Assembly: GCF_034259425.1 (NCBI RefSeq)
Contig: NZ_JAXIVU010000011.1
Coordinates: 1-64,000 of the forward strand
Reading direction: 5' to 3'
Source: Denitrificimonas halotolerans
GTDB lineage: Bacteria; Pseudomonadota; Gammaproteobacteria; Pseudomonadales; Pseudomonadaceae
Length of the DNA: 64,000 bases
The notes under the pieces were generated by a model. That model was not told where the DNA came from. It saw only the letters and a program-made list of their open reading frames with translations, and made no database searches. Of this stretch, positions 16,437-26,433 are shown piece after piece; positions within the stretch are counted from its first letter, which is position 1; the number at the start of each line of letters is the position of its first letter. A program made the translations under genes and the position numbers.

Positions 16437-19400
16437 TGTGCGGCCTCCTCACGGCGTTGCTGCAGGCGTTGCGCCAATCGGCTGAGCTTGGGTTCAATGC
16501 GCTTAAGCTTGCTTTGCCCCGCTTCGCGCTCAATCAAGTAACGGTGTTGAAATAACGTCAACACATCAGACTCAGGATTCGGGAACGCACCGACAATATA
16601 AATCTGATTGTTCTCACAGGCTTTAAACAGTTTCTCAACGTTGTGATACGCCAAGGTGCCTATTTCATCAATGGGCCAATGAATGCTGACCTGCGCTTGC
16701 CCCCGCAGCAGGCGAGTAAAGGCCAATAAATATTTGCATAAAATTAAATAAGCCATACCGTGACTGGATGACTCCAGCAACTGACGATCATTACGGATCA
16801 CTAAGTCAGTGCCACCTTCATTAAGCAGCAGCTCAAGGCGTAATAGGCTCTCAAAGGTGAACTCTTGATCACTGCGTAACAAATCAGCTACATCGCTTAA
16901 TGCTTCTAGGTATGCATCATTGGGTAAACGTTCAAAGTCTTGCTGCCATTGTGCATAGAGTTTGGCAAAGCGTTTCAGCGGCTTCCAGAATCCCAACTCA
17001 TCAATGGTGGACTGAATTTTCACTTCAGAACGGGTGATGCCTTCCAAAACAAACTCATCACTGACCTCTTCACTTAAACGACGACTTTGCGCACTGATAC
17101 GGCTGTTTAAATCACTGAAGACGGTAAAGAAATCTTGCAAATCTTTACCAAAGTTACGCCCCGTCGACAGCAGGTTTTGCTGCTGATTTTGCAGAATATG
17201 CAGCATGTCCTGATACGCTTTGAGCAAAGCCTGTGCACTGGGATTAACCCCCAAATCGCGCTGTTGAGTGCTCCAAATGTCGGCAAAGTGTACACTGGCA
17301 TCTTTGAGCAACTCACGCTCAAACAAGTGCAAACTGTTTTTTAAACGACTGTCCAACTGATGCTTATCTTGCAAAGCCTGGCGGGTACGCTCAATGCGTT
17401 CAGCAGTATTACCTGTCGGCTGCTGCGTTTGTGCCGCAAGAGCCTCAGTAGGCGCTGGGAACTGCTCCAACTGTTTTAATAGAGGCACGACCTGCTCCAG
17501 CAGTGCGCGCTGCCCTTGCAGCTGTTCTTCTTGTGCTTGTAGAGCACGCAGCGCTGTTTTCTTATGTTCAAGGAAGCCGTGTTCCAGCGCTTTTAGCGCA
17601 TCACTCAAACTCAACTGCTGTTGCTTCAGCTCATGCTCCTGCGCCAACAACTGTGGCTTACGGATCTGCCAATCAACGCGGATAAAATGGCGGTAGTCTT
17701 CGAGCTCATCACGACGTGCTTCAGTTTGACTGACCTGCTGACGCATGGTTTTTAAGCGTTGCTCGATCTCTTTCAGTTGTTCCGGATCAATTCCTTGCTC
17801 ACGCAGCTCGTGCTCCAGCGCCACTTGCAACTCATGCACCTGCTGCTCAACTTCACGGCGCTTAGCGGTAATACTGGCACTGAACTGCTCTATTTTTTCG
17901 TGCAATATTTGCACGGCATGTTGCCAATCTGCTTGGTATTCCAACAGCATATTTCGAAAAGCACTGTCACGCTCTTTTAGCGCACTTTGCTGCTGTGCTT
18001 GAACCGCGTCCAACTGTTGAGCCAACTGAGCCTGCTGCTCTTGTAAACTTTTTTTCCGTGCGTGTTGCAACTGCTGCTGACGCTCTAATAAGCGTTGCCG
18101 AGAATCTTGCGCAAAACCTAAATCAGCGCGATAACGATCACGGGCTTGCTGGGCTTTGTGCAGCGCATCTTGCTGCTGATCACACTGTGCGTTATAGGTT
18201 TTCTGGACATCTTCTAGCGCCTGCAAGTTGTCTTCTACGTCATGCAGCTGATCCAAAGCTTTGGCAATGGCGTCCAGCAGTGCCTGTTCATCTTGGGCAT
18301 AGTCCGGCAGCTCAATGGCGGCCAAGTCTAAGCACATATTAAACAGTTGCTGGGCAGGGTCTGCCTCAGTGCTATTGATGCGGGGGGCTAAATCTGTGCG
18401 CTCCAGTAAGTCTTCTCGAATCAACTTACCCACGCTATGTTGCCAACCGGGCATCTGCTGCTGTAAAAACTGACGCAAGCTGCCTTCTTTCGGCGCTTGC
18501 TGCAATTTCAACTGCAAATACTGCTGCTCCGCCTGACGCAAAGATTGGCGTTGTATTTTAATTTCATCTAAATGGGCGTCACGCTGCCGCTTGCTCTGCT
18601 CACACTCATCGCGTAAGCGCTCAACCTGATCATTTTGATTGGCCAGTTGCAACTGGATCTCTTCGATTCGGGCTTGCTCAGCATCCAGCTCTTGCTGTTC
18701 TTCAGGGGTTAAAAAAGACACGCTTAAACGCGCTTTAACCTCGGCTTGTTGCTGATAGAGCAGATTCTGTTGCGTTTGAAACTCAGCCTGTAAAGCCTGC
18801 CGTTGCTGCTGATGCGACTGCTCAAGTTGATTTTTTTGCTGTTCTTGTTGCTGCCGTACGGCTTGCTCCTCGTCACGCACTTTTTGCTGTTTTTGGCTGA
18901 CCTGTTCAACAAACTCATTAAGCTGCTCTGACAGTTCATATTTGCGTGACTCAAAGCGCTGCCTTGAATTCCCTTCCATATCACGCAACATGTGCAAGTG
19001 GGTATCCAGCTCATCACGCTGCGCTCGCCAGCTCGGCAATTGATTAACTGCCTGCTCCAAACTGGCCATGTCACGCTGCTCAAAATCGCTGTTGCGTTGC
19101 TCAATACTGTCTAAATCTGCCTCAACCTGCTTCAACTCACTGCCGACTTTGCTGAGCTTATCGTTCAGTTCATCACGCGCAGCTTGATATTGCACCTCTT
19201 TCTCTTTTTGCGCACGCTGTGCAACCTTAATGTCAGCCTCTTGATCAGCGCACTTGCGTTCTAACTGGCTGGCATCATTGAGCAGTAAGGGTTGCAGTTG
19301 CCAGAGTGCTTGCTCCGTCGCATTCAGCTGATCCACCTGCTGACTCAAGCCTGCCATGTCTGCTTGCAAAGTACTCAAACGGCGCGACTGACGCACCTGT

Positions 19401-20113
19401 TGCACCCATTCTCGCACTTGGGTGCTTTTGATTTTGGTGCTGGGCAGGGCCACCCCTTCATCTTCAAAGATGGCAGCCAGCATGGTTTTTAAGGTGTCCA
19501 TTTTGCCTTCTTTGGCATGCACCGCTGACACCAGTTTTTCAATGTGACGCAGGCGGTGGGGGTTTTCTGCCAAACTATAGCGCAAAGCGATTTGGCGCAG
19601 ACGGGTAGACTCCGCGCGCGAACTGCTGGCCAGCAAACGAAAGTCATTTTGAATGACGCTACGATAATCACTGATGGTATCAATCAAGCTCGAATGCTCG
19701 ATCTTGTGCTGACGCAAATGACTGGTCAACTCGGCATAACTCAGAGTTTCCAATTGACCGGTAGCATTGTGGCGCAAATACAACTCGGGCTGATACGCAC
19801 TGTTTACAAAACGGTAACTGACACCTTCATCTTTCTTCCGAGTTATGACCACATGACAGAGTTGACCGGCCTCTCTGCGGTACTCATAAATCAAATATGA
19901 ATCGCTATGCGGTAAGTAGTACTGATCAAACTTTTTCCGTGTTTTTGGCACAACATTATTGGGCCGCTCGCCATAAAAAACGGGAATAAGGCGCTGCAGG
20001 GTGGTCTTGCCTGACGCATTGCTTCCACAAATGTTGGTGTGGCCCGTGAGGTCAAGCTCAACAACGCCTCCAAGGTGGCCATTGATCATAATGATGCGGA
20101 GTAAGTGGGACAT
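16433..20113 (-). CDS. SMC-like ATPase (MukB/MksB/JetC type)
   Basis: The 1226-residue protein has the bipartite SMC layout. The N-terminal head has Walker A GSNASGKTT (residues 30-38). A long Gln/Glu-rich coiled coil (about 250-530 and 650-960) is interrupted by a globular, hinge-like stretch (about 550-640). The C-terminal head has an SSSHGMAYLI signature-like motif (about 1115-1124) and Walker B SIHWPIDEIGTL (acids near 1149-1150). It would extrude DNA loops using ATP. It leads the operon, followed by KITE, kleisin and Toprim genes. That set matches Wadjet/MksBEFG anti-plasmid complexes, though the order (C-B-A-D) differs from the usual A-B-C-D. Confidence 0.82.
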   Translation of the reverse strand: MSHLLRIIMINGHLGGVVELDLTGHTNICGSNASGKTTLQRLIPVFYGERPNNVVPKTRKKFDQYYLPHSDSYLIYEYRREAGQLCHVVITRKKDEGVSYRFVNSAYQPELYLRHNATGQLETLSYAELTSHLRQHKIEHSSLIDTISDYRSVIQNDFRLLASSSRAESTRLRQIALRYSLAENPHRLRHIEKLVSAVHAKEGKMDTLKTMLAAIFEDEGVALPSTKIKSTQVREWVQQVRQSRRLSTLQADMAGLSQQVDQLNATEQALWQLQPLLLNDASQLERKCADQEADIKVAQRAQKEKEVQYQAARDELNDKLSKVGSELKQVEADLDSIEQRNSDFEQRDMASLEQAVNQLPSWRAQRDELDTHLHMLRDMEGNSRQRFESRKYELSEQLNEFVEQVSQKQQKVRDEEQAVRQQQEQQKNQLEQSHQQQRQALQAEFQTQQNLLYQQQAEVKARLSVSFLTPEEQQELDAEQARIEEIQLQLANQNDQVERLRDECEQSKRQRDAHLDEIKIQRQSLRQAEQQYLQLKLQQAPKEGSLRQFLQQQMPGWQHSVGKLIREDLLERTDLAPRINSTEADPAQQLFNMCLDLAAIELPDYAQDEQALLDAIAKALDQLHDVEDNLQALEDVQKTYNAQCDQQQDALHKAQQARDRYRADLGFAQDSRQRLLERQQQLQHARKKSLQEQQAQLAQQLDAVQAQQQSALKERDSAFRNMLLEYQADWQHAVQILHEKIEQFSASITAKRREVEQQVHELQVALEHELREQGIDPEQLKEIEQRLKTMRQQVSQTEARRDELEDYRHFIRVDWQIRKPQLLAQEHELKQQQLSLSDALKALEHGFLEHKKTALRALQAQEEQLQGQRALLEQVVPLLKQLEQFPAPTEALAAQTQQPTGNTAERIERTRQALQDKHQLDSRLKNSLHLFERELLKDASVHFADIWSTQQRDLGVNPSAQALLKAYQDMLHILQNQQQNLLSTGRNFGKDLQDFFTVFSDLNSRISAQSRRLSEEVSDEFVLEGITRSEVKIQSTIDELGFWKPLKRFAKLYAQWQQDFERLPNDAYLEALSDVADLLRSDQEFTFESLLRLELLLNEGGTDLVIRNDRQLLESSSHGMAYLILCKYLLAFTRLLRGQAQVSIHWPIDEIGTLAYHNVEKLFKACENNQIYIVGAFPNPESDVLTLFQHRYLIEREAGQSKLKRIEPKLSRLAQRLQQRREEAAQ

Positions 20114-20406
20114 AATGCAGGTGTAGGCTCCGTGCTAAGGCGATGGTTAGATGCGGGTTGCAGGTCTATGTTGACCCACAAAGGTTACATGAGTATTTAC
20201 AAGCAATCATAGAATGATTTGCAGGATTCGCAGCATGCTTTTACGGCATGAACAACACGCTTCAAGCGACCTGTCATGCACTACTCTGCTCTGCGCGTCA
20301 CGCCCCAAGCGCAATACAAAGGCTGTCAGCGCGGTTTGAAGCAACGCGAATGAGGCACTGCTGCAGCATTGGGACACAATGCCCGTCAGCAGTGCAACAC
20401 GCTCCA

Positions 20407-22404
20407 TTAACGCTGAATCGTTTTGATCAGCTCTTCCGGAGTGATATGCCCCACCACGCCAGCATTTGCTTGGCTACTACCCGGCTGAGGCATATTGAAT
20501 ATATGGCTTTTCATTTTACCAATGATGTGCATTTCACAAGGCTTACAATCAAATTTTAGGGTCAGCACTTCATCCCCATGAATCAACTGCATATCCCGTA
20601 CTTTAGTGCGCACGCCGGTCACACCTTTGGCTTGTTTTGGACACAAATTGAAGGAGAAGCGTAAGCAGTGTTTAGTGATCATCACAGGCACATCACCCGC
20701 TTCTTCATGTGCTTCATAGGCAGCGTCAATCAACTGCACACCATAACGGTGATAAAAAGCTCGGGCTTTTTCATTATAGACGTTGGCTAAAAACGTCAGA
20801 TGCGTCTCGGGGTACACGGGTGCTGGATCACTCACCGCTTTGCGATAACCTTTCGGATGTGCAGCCACACGGGCAGCAGTTAAGGCAGCAATGGCCTCAC
20901 GGCGCAAGGCTTTCAGCTGTGATCCTGGAATAAACCACGCCTGTTCTGCTTGAATCTCCACACGTTGCGCATGATAAATCGTGGTGCCCAGTTTGGTTAA
21001 AGTGTCTTCCAGTTGGGCGGTGGCCTTATCTGGATTACTGGCGACGCTGAAAGGCCCAGCCAAATCAAGACTCACGCTCACCCCTTCCTCACTGGTGGCA
21101 GTCAAACGCAGCTGTTGCTCATCCAACTGCACCAACCAATCCACTAATACGCGGCGCTCTGCAGACTTCTTTTGCAGCGCCTGCTGCCAGTTATGATCCA
21201 AGTTGCGGTTCAGCGGATACGGCGGGCGTAAGGTTTTGAGCTCAGGGGGCATTTCGTTCGGCACCACTAAGTACTGACGTAACAATTGCCCTTCTTGTTC
21301 ATACTCACAGAGCTGCTGCACAGTGTTGGCACGAAAACCCACCACCTCACGCTTATGCAGCACGTTAAGGCCGTCACCGTTACTGAGGGGTTCATGGGTC
21401 TGTACGGTTATGTCCTGTTTACCCACTCCCAGAATCTCACCCACTGGCAAGCCAACAAATTTAGGTGAATCAAAGGCCCCAATATCGATTTTGCGCTCTG
21501 TCACAAAATAATCAGTGCTGCCACGGTGGAAGGTTTTATCGGGATTAGGTACAAAGAAATGCTCTGTAAAACCACTGGAGGACCGAGCCAAATCTGGACG
21601 ATCCAATAGAATCTCATCCAACTGCTGACGGTAATACGCAGTGATATTTTTCACGTAGGTCATATCTTTGTAACGCCCTTCAATCTTAAAAGAGCGCACT
21701 CCGACGTCCACCAAATCGCGCAAATTAGCGCTTTGATTGTTGTCTTTCATCGACAGCAAATGCTTATCGTAGGCTACGACTCGGCCCTCATCATCTTTTA
21801 AGGTGTACGGCAGGCGACACGCCTGGGAACAATCCCCTCGGTTGGCACTGCGTCCAGTCTGCGCATGGGAAATGTTGCATTGGCCCGAGAAGGCCACACA
21901 CAGCGCCCCATGAATAAAAAACTCAATGGCAGAATCTACACTTTGACTGATTTGGCGAATCTCTTGCAGGTTCAGCTCTCGCGCCAATACCAGCTGGGAA
22001 AAACCCACTTTAGATAAAAACTGAGCTTTATCTAAAGTGCGGATATCCGTTTGAGTACTGGCATGCAGCTCGATAGGCGGCAGATCCATTTCCATAATGC
22101 CCAAGTCCTGCACAATCAAGGCATCCACACCGGCATCATACAGCTGCCAAATTAAGGCGCGGGCAGACTCCAATTCATCATCATGCAAAATGGTATTGAT
22201 GGTGACGAAGACTTTCGCGTGAAATAGATGGGCAAACGCCACTAAGTCTGCGATATCACTGAGGCTGTTACTGGCATTATGCCTTGCCCCAAAACTCGGC
22301 CCACCAATATAAACCGCATCAGCGCCATGCAAAATGGCTTCTTTAGCAATGGTGGCATCGCGGGCAGGACTGAGTAACTCAAGATGGTGCAAGGGTAAGG
22401 ACAT
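20407..22404 (-). CDS. rlhA: U32-family protein RlhA (YdcP), 23S rRNA C2501 hydroxylation
   Basis: The 665-residue protein has the U32 domain (about 1-330) with SPARDATIAKEAILHGADAVYIGG and the Cys-containing GQCNISHAQTGRSANRGDCS, followed by QACRLPY. A C-terminal extension follows and includes a late NLCPK...CKPC cysteine set. The length is near E. coli YdcP/RlhA (about 650), which is needed for 5-hydroxylation of C2501 in 23S rRNA; the tRNA-modifying TrhP (YegQ) is about 450. The cysteines probably bind an iron-sulfur cluster. The 293-bp gap to the SMC gene shows nothing assignable. Confidence 0.85.
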   Translation of the reverse strand: MSLPLHHLELLSPARDATIAKEAILHGADAVYIGGPSFGARHNASNSLSDIADLVAFAHLFHAKVFVTINTILHDDELESARALIWQLYDAGVDALIVQDLGIMEMDLPPIELHASTQTDIRTLDKAQFLSKVGFSQLVLARELNLQEIRQISQSVDSAIEFFIHGALCVAFSGQCNISHAQTGRSANRGDCSQACRLPYTLKDDEGRVVAYDKHLLSMKDNNQSANLRDLVDVGVRSFKIEGRYKDMTYVKNITAYYRQQLDEILLDRPDLARSSSGFTEHFFVPNPDKTFHRGSTDYFVTERKIDIGAFDSPKFVGLPVGEILGVGKQDITVQTHEPLSNGDGLNVLHKREVVGFRANTVQQLCEYEQEGQLLRQYLVVPNEMPPELKTLRPPYPLNRNLDHNWQQALQKKSAERRVLVDWLVQLDEQQLRLTATSEEGVSVSLDLAGPFSVASNPDKATAQLEDTLTKLGTTIYHAQRVEIQAEQAWFIPGSQLKALRREAIAALTAARVAAHPKGYRKAVSDPAPVYPETHLTFLANVYNEKARAFYHRYGVQLIDAAYEAHEEAGDVPVMITKHCLRFSFNLCPKQAKGVTGVRTKVRDMQLIHGDEVLTLKFDCKPCEMHIIGKMKSHIFNMPQPGSSQANAGVVGHITPEELIKTIQR

Positions 22405-22524
22405 AGTTTTTCAATTCAAATAAATATAGGAGATTAAACATGCAAGGCCGCTGTTTAAGGCGCGACCGGCAATTATTTTTGATCCGCGCAGTTTACCACA
22501 GGCCTAAGGGGCAGCGGCAAAGCA

Positions 22525-24870
22525 TCATTGCACGATAGAGAACTGTACAGTGCCGGTTTGTCCCTGCTCGTCCAATACACTGAGTTGATACACGCCAGCC
22601 TTGTCAAAACTGTAGTCAAAATTTTGCCCGTTTTCGCTGCGTCCCACCGGAACGCCATTGAGGTACCACCAATGCTGTGCCCCGCCACCTTGCACTGAAA
22701 ACTGCAGGCGTAATTCGGTCTGACGGCCAGCCGGTGTTTGCAAGCGATCACCGGAATTCACCCCAACAATTTGTAACGCTTCAGTGATCACCCCTACGGC
22801 AGGCGGGCACTTAGGATCAATGGGCGCTAAACGAGCAGAGCGGCGTTCTTTTTCAGGCAACCATGGTTCCAGTGCGCTAGGCCACAAAGCAATGCGTTGC
22901 GGCTCTGCACCAGGGCAGTGTTGTGCCACACGCAAGCCCTGCTGGTTGAGCCAAACCAAAGGCTGCAAATCACTGCTGAAACTGTCTCCCATGGTCAGCG
23001 TGGGCGGCACGGTGCCATTAAGCGTCCAAGCAACGCGCAAACGGCGGCAGTTATCATCGCTGCGCGGTAAGGTTTGTCCTAAAGGCCAGCAAATGGCAGC
23101 GACTCCAACTTCAGGCGGTCGAGGATCCGGCGGCGCGACCCTGTTATGCTGACGATCACGGTGTTTTAGGACATCCTGTACTTGCAACAATAAAGGTGTC
23201 GCTGAAGCCAAGCCAAACTGGCCCGGCACAGGTGTACCGTCGGGACGGCCGATCCACACTCCAATTAAATAGCGCGCACTGACCCCGACAGCCCATGCAT
23301 CACGAAAACCATAGCTGGTACCGGTTTTCCATGCTAACGGTGCGGGCTCAAGGCTATCCCGCGTGACATGCCACTGCGGACGCTGTCGATCCGCCAAGAT
23401 GCGCCGTACAATCCATGCAGCCCCAGGGGACAGTAAAGGCTTTTCCACTAAGGCTTGCTGTGGCTGAAAACGCAATTGCGCCACCTGACCTTGCCGCGCA
23501 AAAGCACTGAAGCCACTGACCAAACCTTCTAAATGTGACCCCACGCCGCCTAAAATCAGAGCCAAACTGGGTTCAGCCCCTTGCGGCAAGATCAGCGGTA
23601 TTCCAGCATTACGTAACTCCCCGGTAAAACGCTTCGGCCCATAGACGTCCAACAGTTGCACCACAGGCAAATTCAGAGAACGGAACAACGCTTGACTGAC
23701 GGATACAGGTCCACTGAAACCTTCAGAGAAATTCCCCGGACGGTAATCACTGCTGTGGCGCGGTACATCCTGCAATAAAGACTCAGAATGAATCAGCCCT
23801 TCATCCAACGCCATAGCATATAAAAACGGTTTTAAAGTGGAGCCCGGTGAGCGTACGGCTTGCACCATATCCACATGGCCAAATCGCTGATCATCGGCAA
23901 TATCAACCGAGCCCAAATACGCTTGTACCGCCATACTTTCATGTTCAACCACAACAATGGCGGCCGATGTGCGCTCAGGCAATCGTACTCGCCAACCCAA
24001 AAGCATGTCTTCTAAGCGGCGCTGTAATTGAACATCAATGGTGGTTTCAATCACGGCCGGACTACCGGCTTGATTTAAGCGTCGTGCTAATAACGGCGCT
24101 AAAGCAGGCTGCTCCCGTGGCGCCAACCAGACGGCTTCTTGCAAGGCGTCGTTAACCGCGCTTTGCGGCCACACTTGAAAGGCAGCTAAACGTTGCAAAA
24201 CTTTATCGCGCGCTGCTTGCGCCCGTTCAGGGTGACGATCAGGACGTAAACGGCTAGGCGCTTGTGGCAACACAGCTAAAAGTGCTGCTTCGGCACGGCC
24301 TAAGCTTTGCGGTGATCGCCCTAAATAGGACCAACTGGCGGCAGCCACGCCTTCTAGAGTCCCACCGAAGGGTGCTCGATTGAGATACAGCGTGAGAATA
24401 TCATCTTTAGATAAATGCCATTCCAACTGTAAAGTACGCCACAGCTGACGCAATTTACCGCGCAATGTGCGTGGATGCGGATCCAATAAACGTGCCACCT
24501 GCATTGATAAAGTACTGCCGCCCGACACAATACGGCCTGCCTTTAGGTTTTGCCACGCTGCACGTGCAATGGCGAAAGGGTTTATACCTGGATGCTGATA
24601 AAACCACCGGTCTTCGTAAGCTAACAAGGCTTCAATATAGTATGGTGAAACCTGCTCAATCTGCACCGGATAACGCCACACACCCTTAGCATCCGCAAAA
24701 CGCCACAGCGGAGTACCATCCTGTGCCAGCACCACGCGCGCCATATCATCTTGCGGTAAGGGCAAAGGATCCAAGCGATCCGCCAGCCACACACCTATAC
24801 AGATCAGCAGCACGCCTAAACTCGCCCAGCCTAAGCCACGCCAGCCTCGGTGTTGCTTTGCTTGCTTCAA
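22525..24870 (-). CDS. pbpC: Penicillin-binding protein 1C
   Basis: This bifunctional class A PBP of 781 residues builds or repairs peptidoglycan in the periplasm. An N-terminal membrane helix (about 12-29) is followed by a GT51 transglycosylase domain with EDRWFYQHPGINPFAIARA and GGSTLSMQVARLL. The transpeptidase has the SxxK motif SPGSTLKPF, SLNLP, and KTGTSYGFRDAW. The C-terminal BiPBP_C domain (about 690-781) distinguishes 1C from 1A and 1B. The gene stands alone; its usual alpha-2-macroglobulin partner yfhM is not in the window. Confidence 0.93.
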   Translation of the reverse strand: MKQAKQHRGWRGLGWASLGVLLICIGVWLADRLDPLPLPQDDMARVVLAQDGTPLWRFADAKGVWRYPVQIEQVSPYYIEALLAYEDRWFYQHPGINPFAIARAAWQNLKAGRIVSGGSTLSMQVARLLDPHPRTLRGKLRQLWRTLQLEWHLSKDDILTLYLNRAPFGGTLEGVAAASWSYLGRSPQSLGRAEAALLAVLPQAPSRLRPDRHPERAQAARDKVLQRLAAFQVWPQSAVNDALQEAVWLAPREQPALAPLLARRLNQAGSPAVIETTIDVQLQRRLEDMLLGWRVRLPERTSAAIVVVEHESMAVQAYLGSVDIADDQRFGHVDMVQAVRSPGSTLKPFLYAMALDEGLIHSESLLQDVPRHSSDYRPGNFSEGFSGPVSVSQALFRSLNLPVVQLLDVYGPKRFTGELRNAGIPLILPQGAEPSLALILGGVGSHLEGLVSGFSAFARQGQVAQLRFQPQQALVEKPLLSPGAAWIVRRILADRQRPQWHVTRDSLEPAPLAWKTGTSYGFRDAWAVGVSARYLIGVWIGRPDGTPVPGQFGLASATPLLLQVQDVLKHRDRQHNRVAPPDPRPPEVGVAAICWPLGQTLPRSDDNCRRLRVAWTLNGTVPPTLTMGDSFSSDLQPLVWLNQQGLRVAQHCPGAEPQRIALWPSALEPWLPEKERRSARLAPIDPKCPPAVGVITEALQIVGVNSGDRLQTPAGRQTELRLQFSVQGGGAQHWWYLNGVPVGRSENGQNFDYSFDKAGVYQLSVLDEQGQTGTVQFSIVQ

Positions 24871-25201
24871 GTGTTTCTCCTTGTAATTAAGAACGGTTGG
24901 TACCCCAGGCTCACGTCAAAACCAAGCCGTTTAGTGCACATCAGCTCTTGTCTTTAGGCCTCAGAATCCAAGCCATGTTCACAGCTCACAATCACCCGTT
25001 CCGAACGATACACACGGCCATATCCGCAGTAATTGTACTGCAAGCACGTAACTTCTCACCGCCCTTGTTTAAGCTGGAAAACATACCAAAGCAATTGATT
25101 TCTGCCGCATAAATAAGCTGTTTCAACACACTTCAAGTCTTTAATACCAATCTCAGCCGTGACAAAATAGCGCATCCACTCACAAACAACTGAGATTATC
25201 C
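24871..25201. other. Intergenic region between divergent pbpC and mscS
   Basis: These 331 bases must hold both promoters. I see no hairpin with a T-run, no operator repeat and no coding frame with protein character. Confidence 0.5.
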
Positions 25202-26047
25202 ATGCAAGACATTCCCATTGACTCCTGGTTACAAGAGATCCAAACCAACTGGTTACCTCTCGCTGTCAAGTACGGTGGCCAAGCGATCTTCGCACTGGTG
25301 ACCCTCGCTGTCGGTTGGTGGCTGATCAACCGCATCACTGCACTACTGGTCAATACACTGCAAAAGCGTCATGCCGACGCCATGCTGACGGGCTTTTTAG
25401 GCTCTTTGTGTAATGCATTACTGCGCATCCTACTGCTGTTAAGCGTTGCAGGCATGATTGGCATTGAAACCACGTCTTTTATTGCCCTTATTGGTGCCGC
25501 AGGTTTGGCCGTAGGTTTAGCCTTGCAAGGCAGTTTAGCTAACTTTGCTGGTGGTGTTTTAATTCTATTTTTGCGCCCCTTCCGTGCTGGAGACTTCATT
25601 GAAGCCCAAGGGATCTCCGGAACAGTGGAAAGCATTTTAATTTTCCACACCCAGCTGCGTACAGCAGATAACAAGGTAATTATTTTACCCAATGGTGCAT
25701 TATCCAATGGCAGCATTGTCAACTACTCCACCAAACCCACCCGTCGCGTAGATGTCAATGTGAGCATTGACTACAATGACGATATTAAACTTGCACGTAA
25801 GGTATTACTGGAGTTAGCCGCAGCCGATGAACGTGTGTTTAAAGACCCTGCAGCCGTGGTGTATATGACCTCTTTAGGCGACAACGCAGTCAATATGTCA
25901 CTGCGTATGTGGACCAAAAGTGCCGATTACTGGGGTGTGTTCTTTGATATTCAAGAACAAGCAAAAGAAGCCTTTGACCGTGAAGGTCTCAGTTTCCCAT
26001 TCCCACAGCGCACTGTTCACGTCCATCAAATATCCGAAGCAGATTGA
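25202..26047 (+). CDS. mscS: Small-conductance mechanosensitive channel MscS
   Basis: The 281-residue protein has three N-terminal membrane helices. The pore-lining TM3 region carries GLAVGLALQGSLANFAGGVLIL, the Gly/Ala pattern typical of MscS, followed by the beta domain and PNG. It opens under hypo-osmotic shock to release solutes. Length is close to E. coli MscS (286). The stop TGA is formed by the first bases (TTGACATCC) of a degenerate IS200/IS605 element that abuts the gene, so the last residue or so may differ from the ancestral end. Confidence 0.93.
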   Translation: MQDIPIDSWLQEIQTNWLPLAVKYGGQAIFALVTLAVGWWLINRITALLVNTLQKRHADAMLTGFLGSLCNALLRILLLLSVAGMIGIETTSFIALIGAAGLAVGLALQGSLANFAGGVLILFLRPFRAGDFIEAQGISGTVESILIFHTQLRTADNKVIILPNGALSNGSIVNYSTKPTRRVDVNVSIDYNDDIKLARKVLLELAAADERVFKDPAAVVYMTSLGDNAVNMSLRMWTKSADYWGVFFDIQEQAKEAFDREGLSFPFPQRTVHVHQISEAD

Positions 26048-26372
26048 CATCCTCCCCGATCTAAAGGAGGGGGATGCCTACTGCTAGACGGCCATGCTCG
26101 GCCGCGAGAATGTGACGTGCCGCGTTGATATCGCGATCGTGGGTGACACCACACCCACTGCACGTCCATTCTCTTATTCCAAATCCTGCGATACCTTTCG
26201 GCCTCGACTCGGGCAAACTGCCACAACTCGAACAGGTTTGGGTGGTGTATGCCTCGTCAACTTCCTTAAAAACAATGCCTGCGTGAGCGCATTTATAGTC
26301 CAGCATTGTTTTTAATTGCCCCCAACCAGCGTCTAGCACTAAAAGTGCGAGGTCTTACGCGATTTTGATAAA
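26044..26372 (-). mobile_element. Degenerate IS200/IS605-family element, copy 1
   Basis: About 329 bp run from a right-end-like hairpin (TTGACATCCTCCCCG...GGAGGGG) at the mscS stop to TTTATCAAAATCGCGTAAGA (26372-26353 on the minus strand). A TnpB C-terminal remnant lies inside. Copy 2 at 27406-27712 shares both ends and the same orientation. Both have lost tnpA and most of tnpB. Confidence 0.75.
26061..26339 (-). pseudogene. tnpB: TnpB (IS605 OrfB) C-terminal remnant
   Basis: Ninety-two residues correspond to the end of TnpB: DAGWGQLKTMLDYKC, the zinc ribbon CSSCG...CSGCG, and the RuvC-III-type HDRDINAARHIL. Full TnpB has about 380-420 residues; the catalytic Asp and Glu of RuvC-I and II are gone. 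An in-frame TAA precedes the remnant (FIKIA-stop-DLALLVL). TnpB is the RNA-guided nuclease ancestor of Cas12, but this piece cannot act. Confidence 0.82.
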
Positions 26373-26433
26373 GCTGTATCATGCTCAACTATGAGTAACT
26401 TTAATCATCAACTTTTGTGATCGAGTGAACCCC

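Noticed and set aside
22473..22751. 92-codon minus-strand frame at the 3' end of pbpC
   Set aside because: It overlaps the BiPBP_C coding sequence in another frame and has no support.
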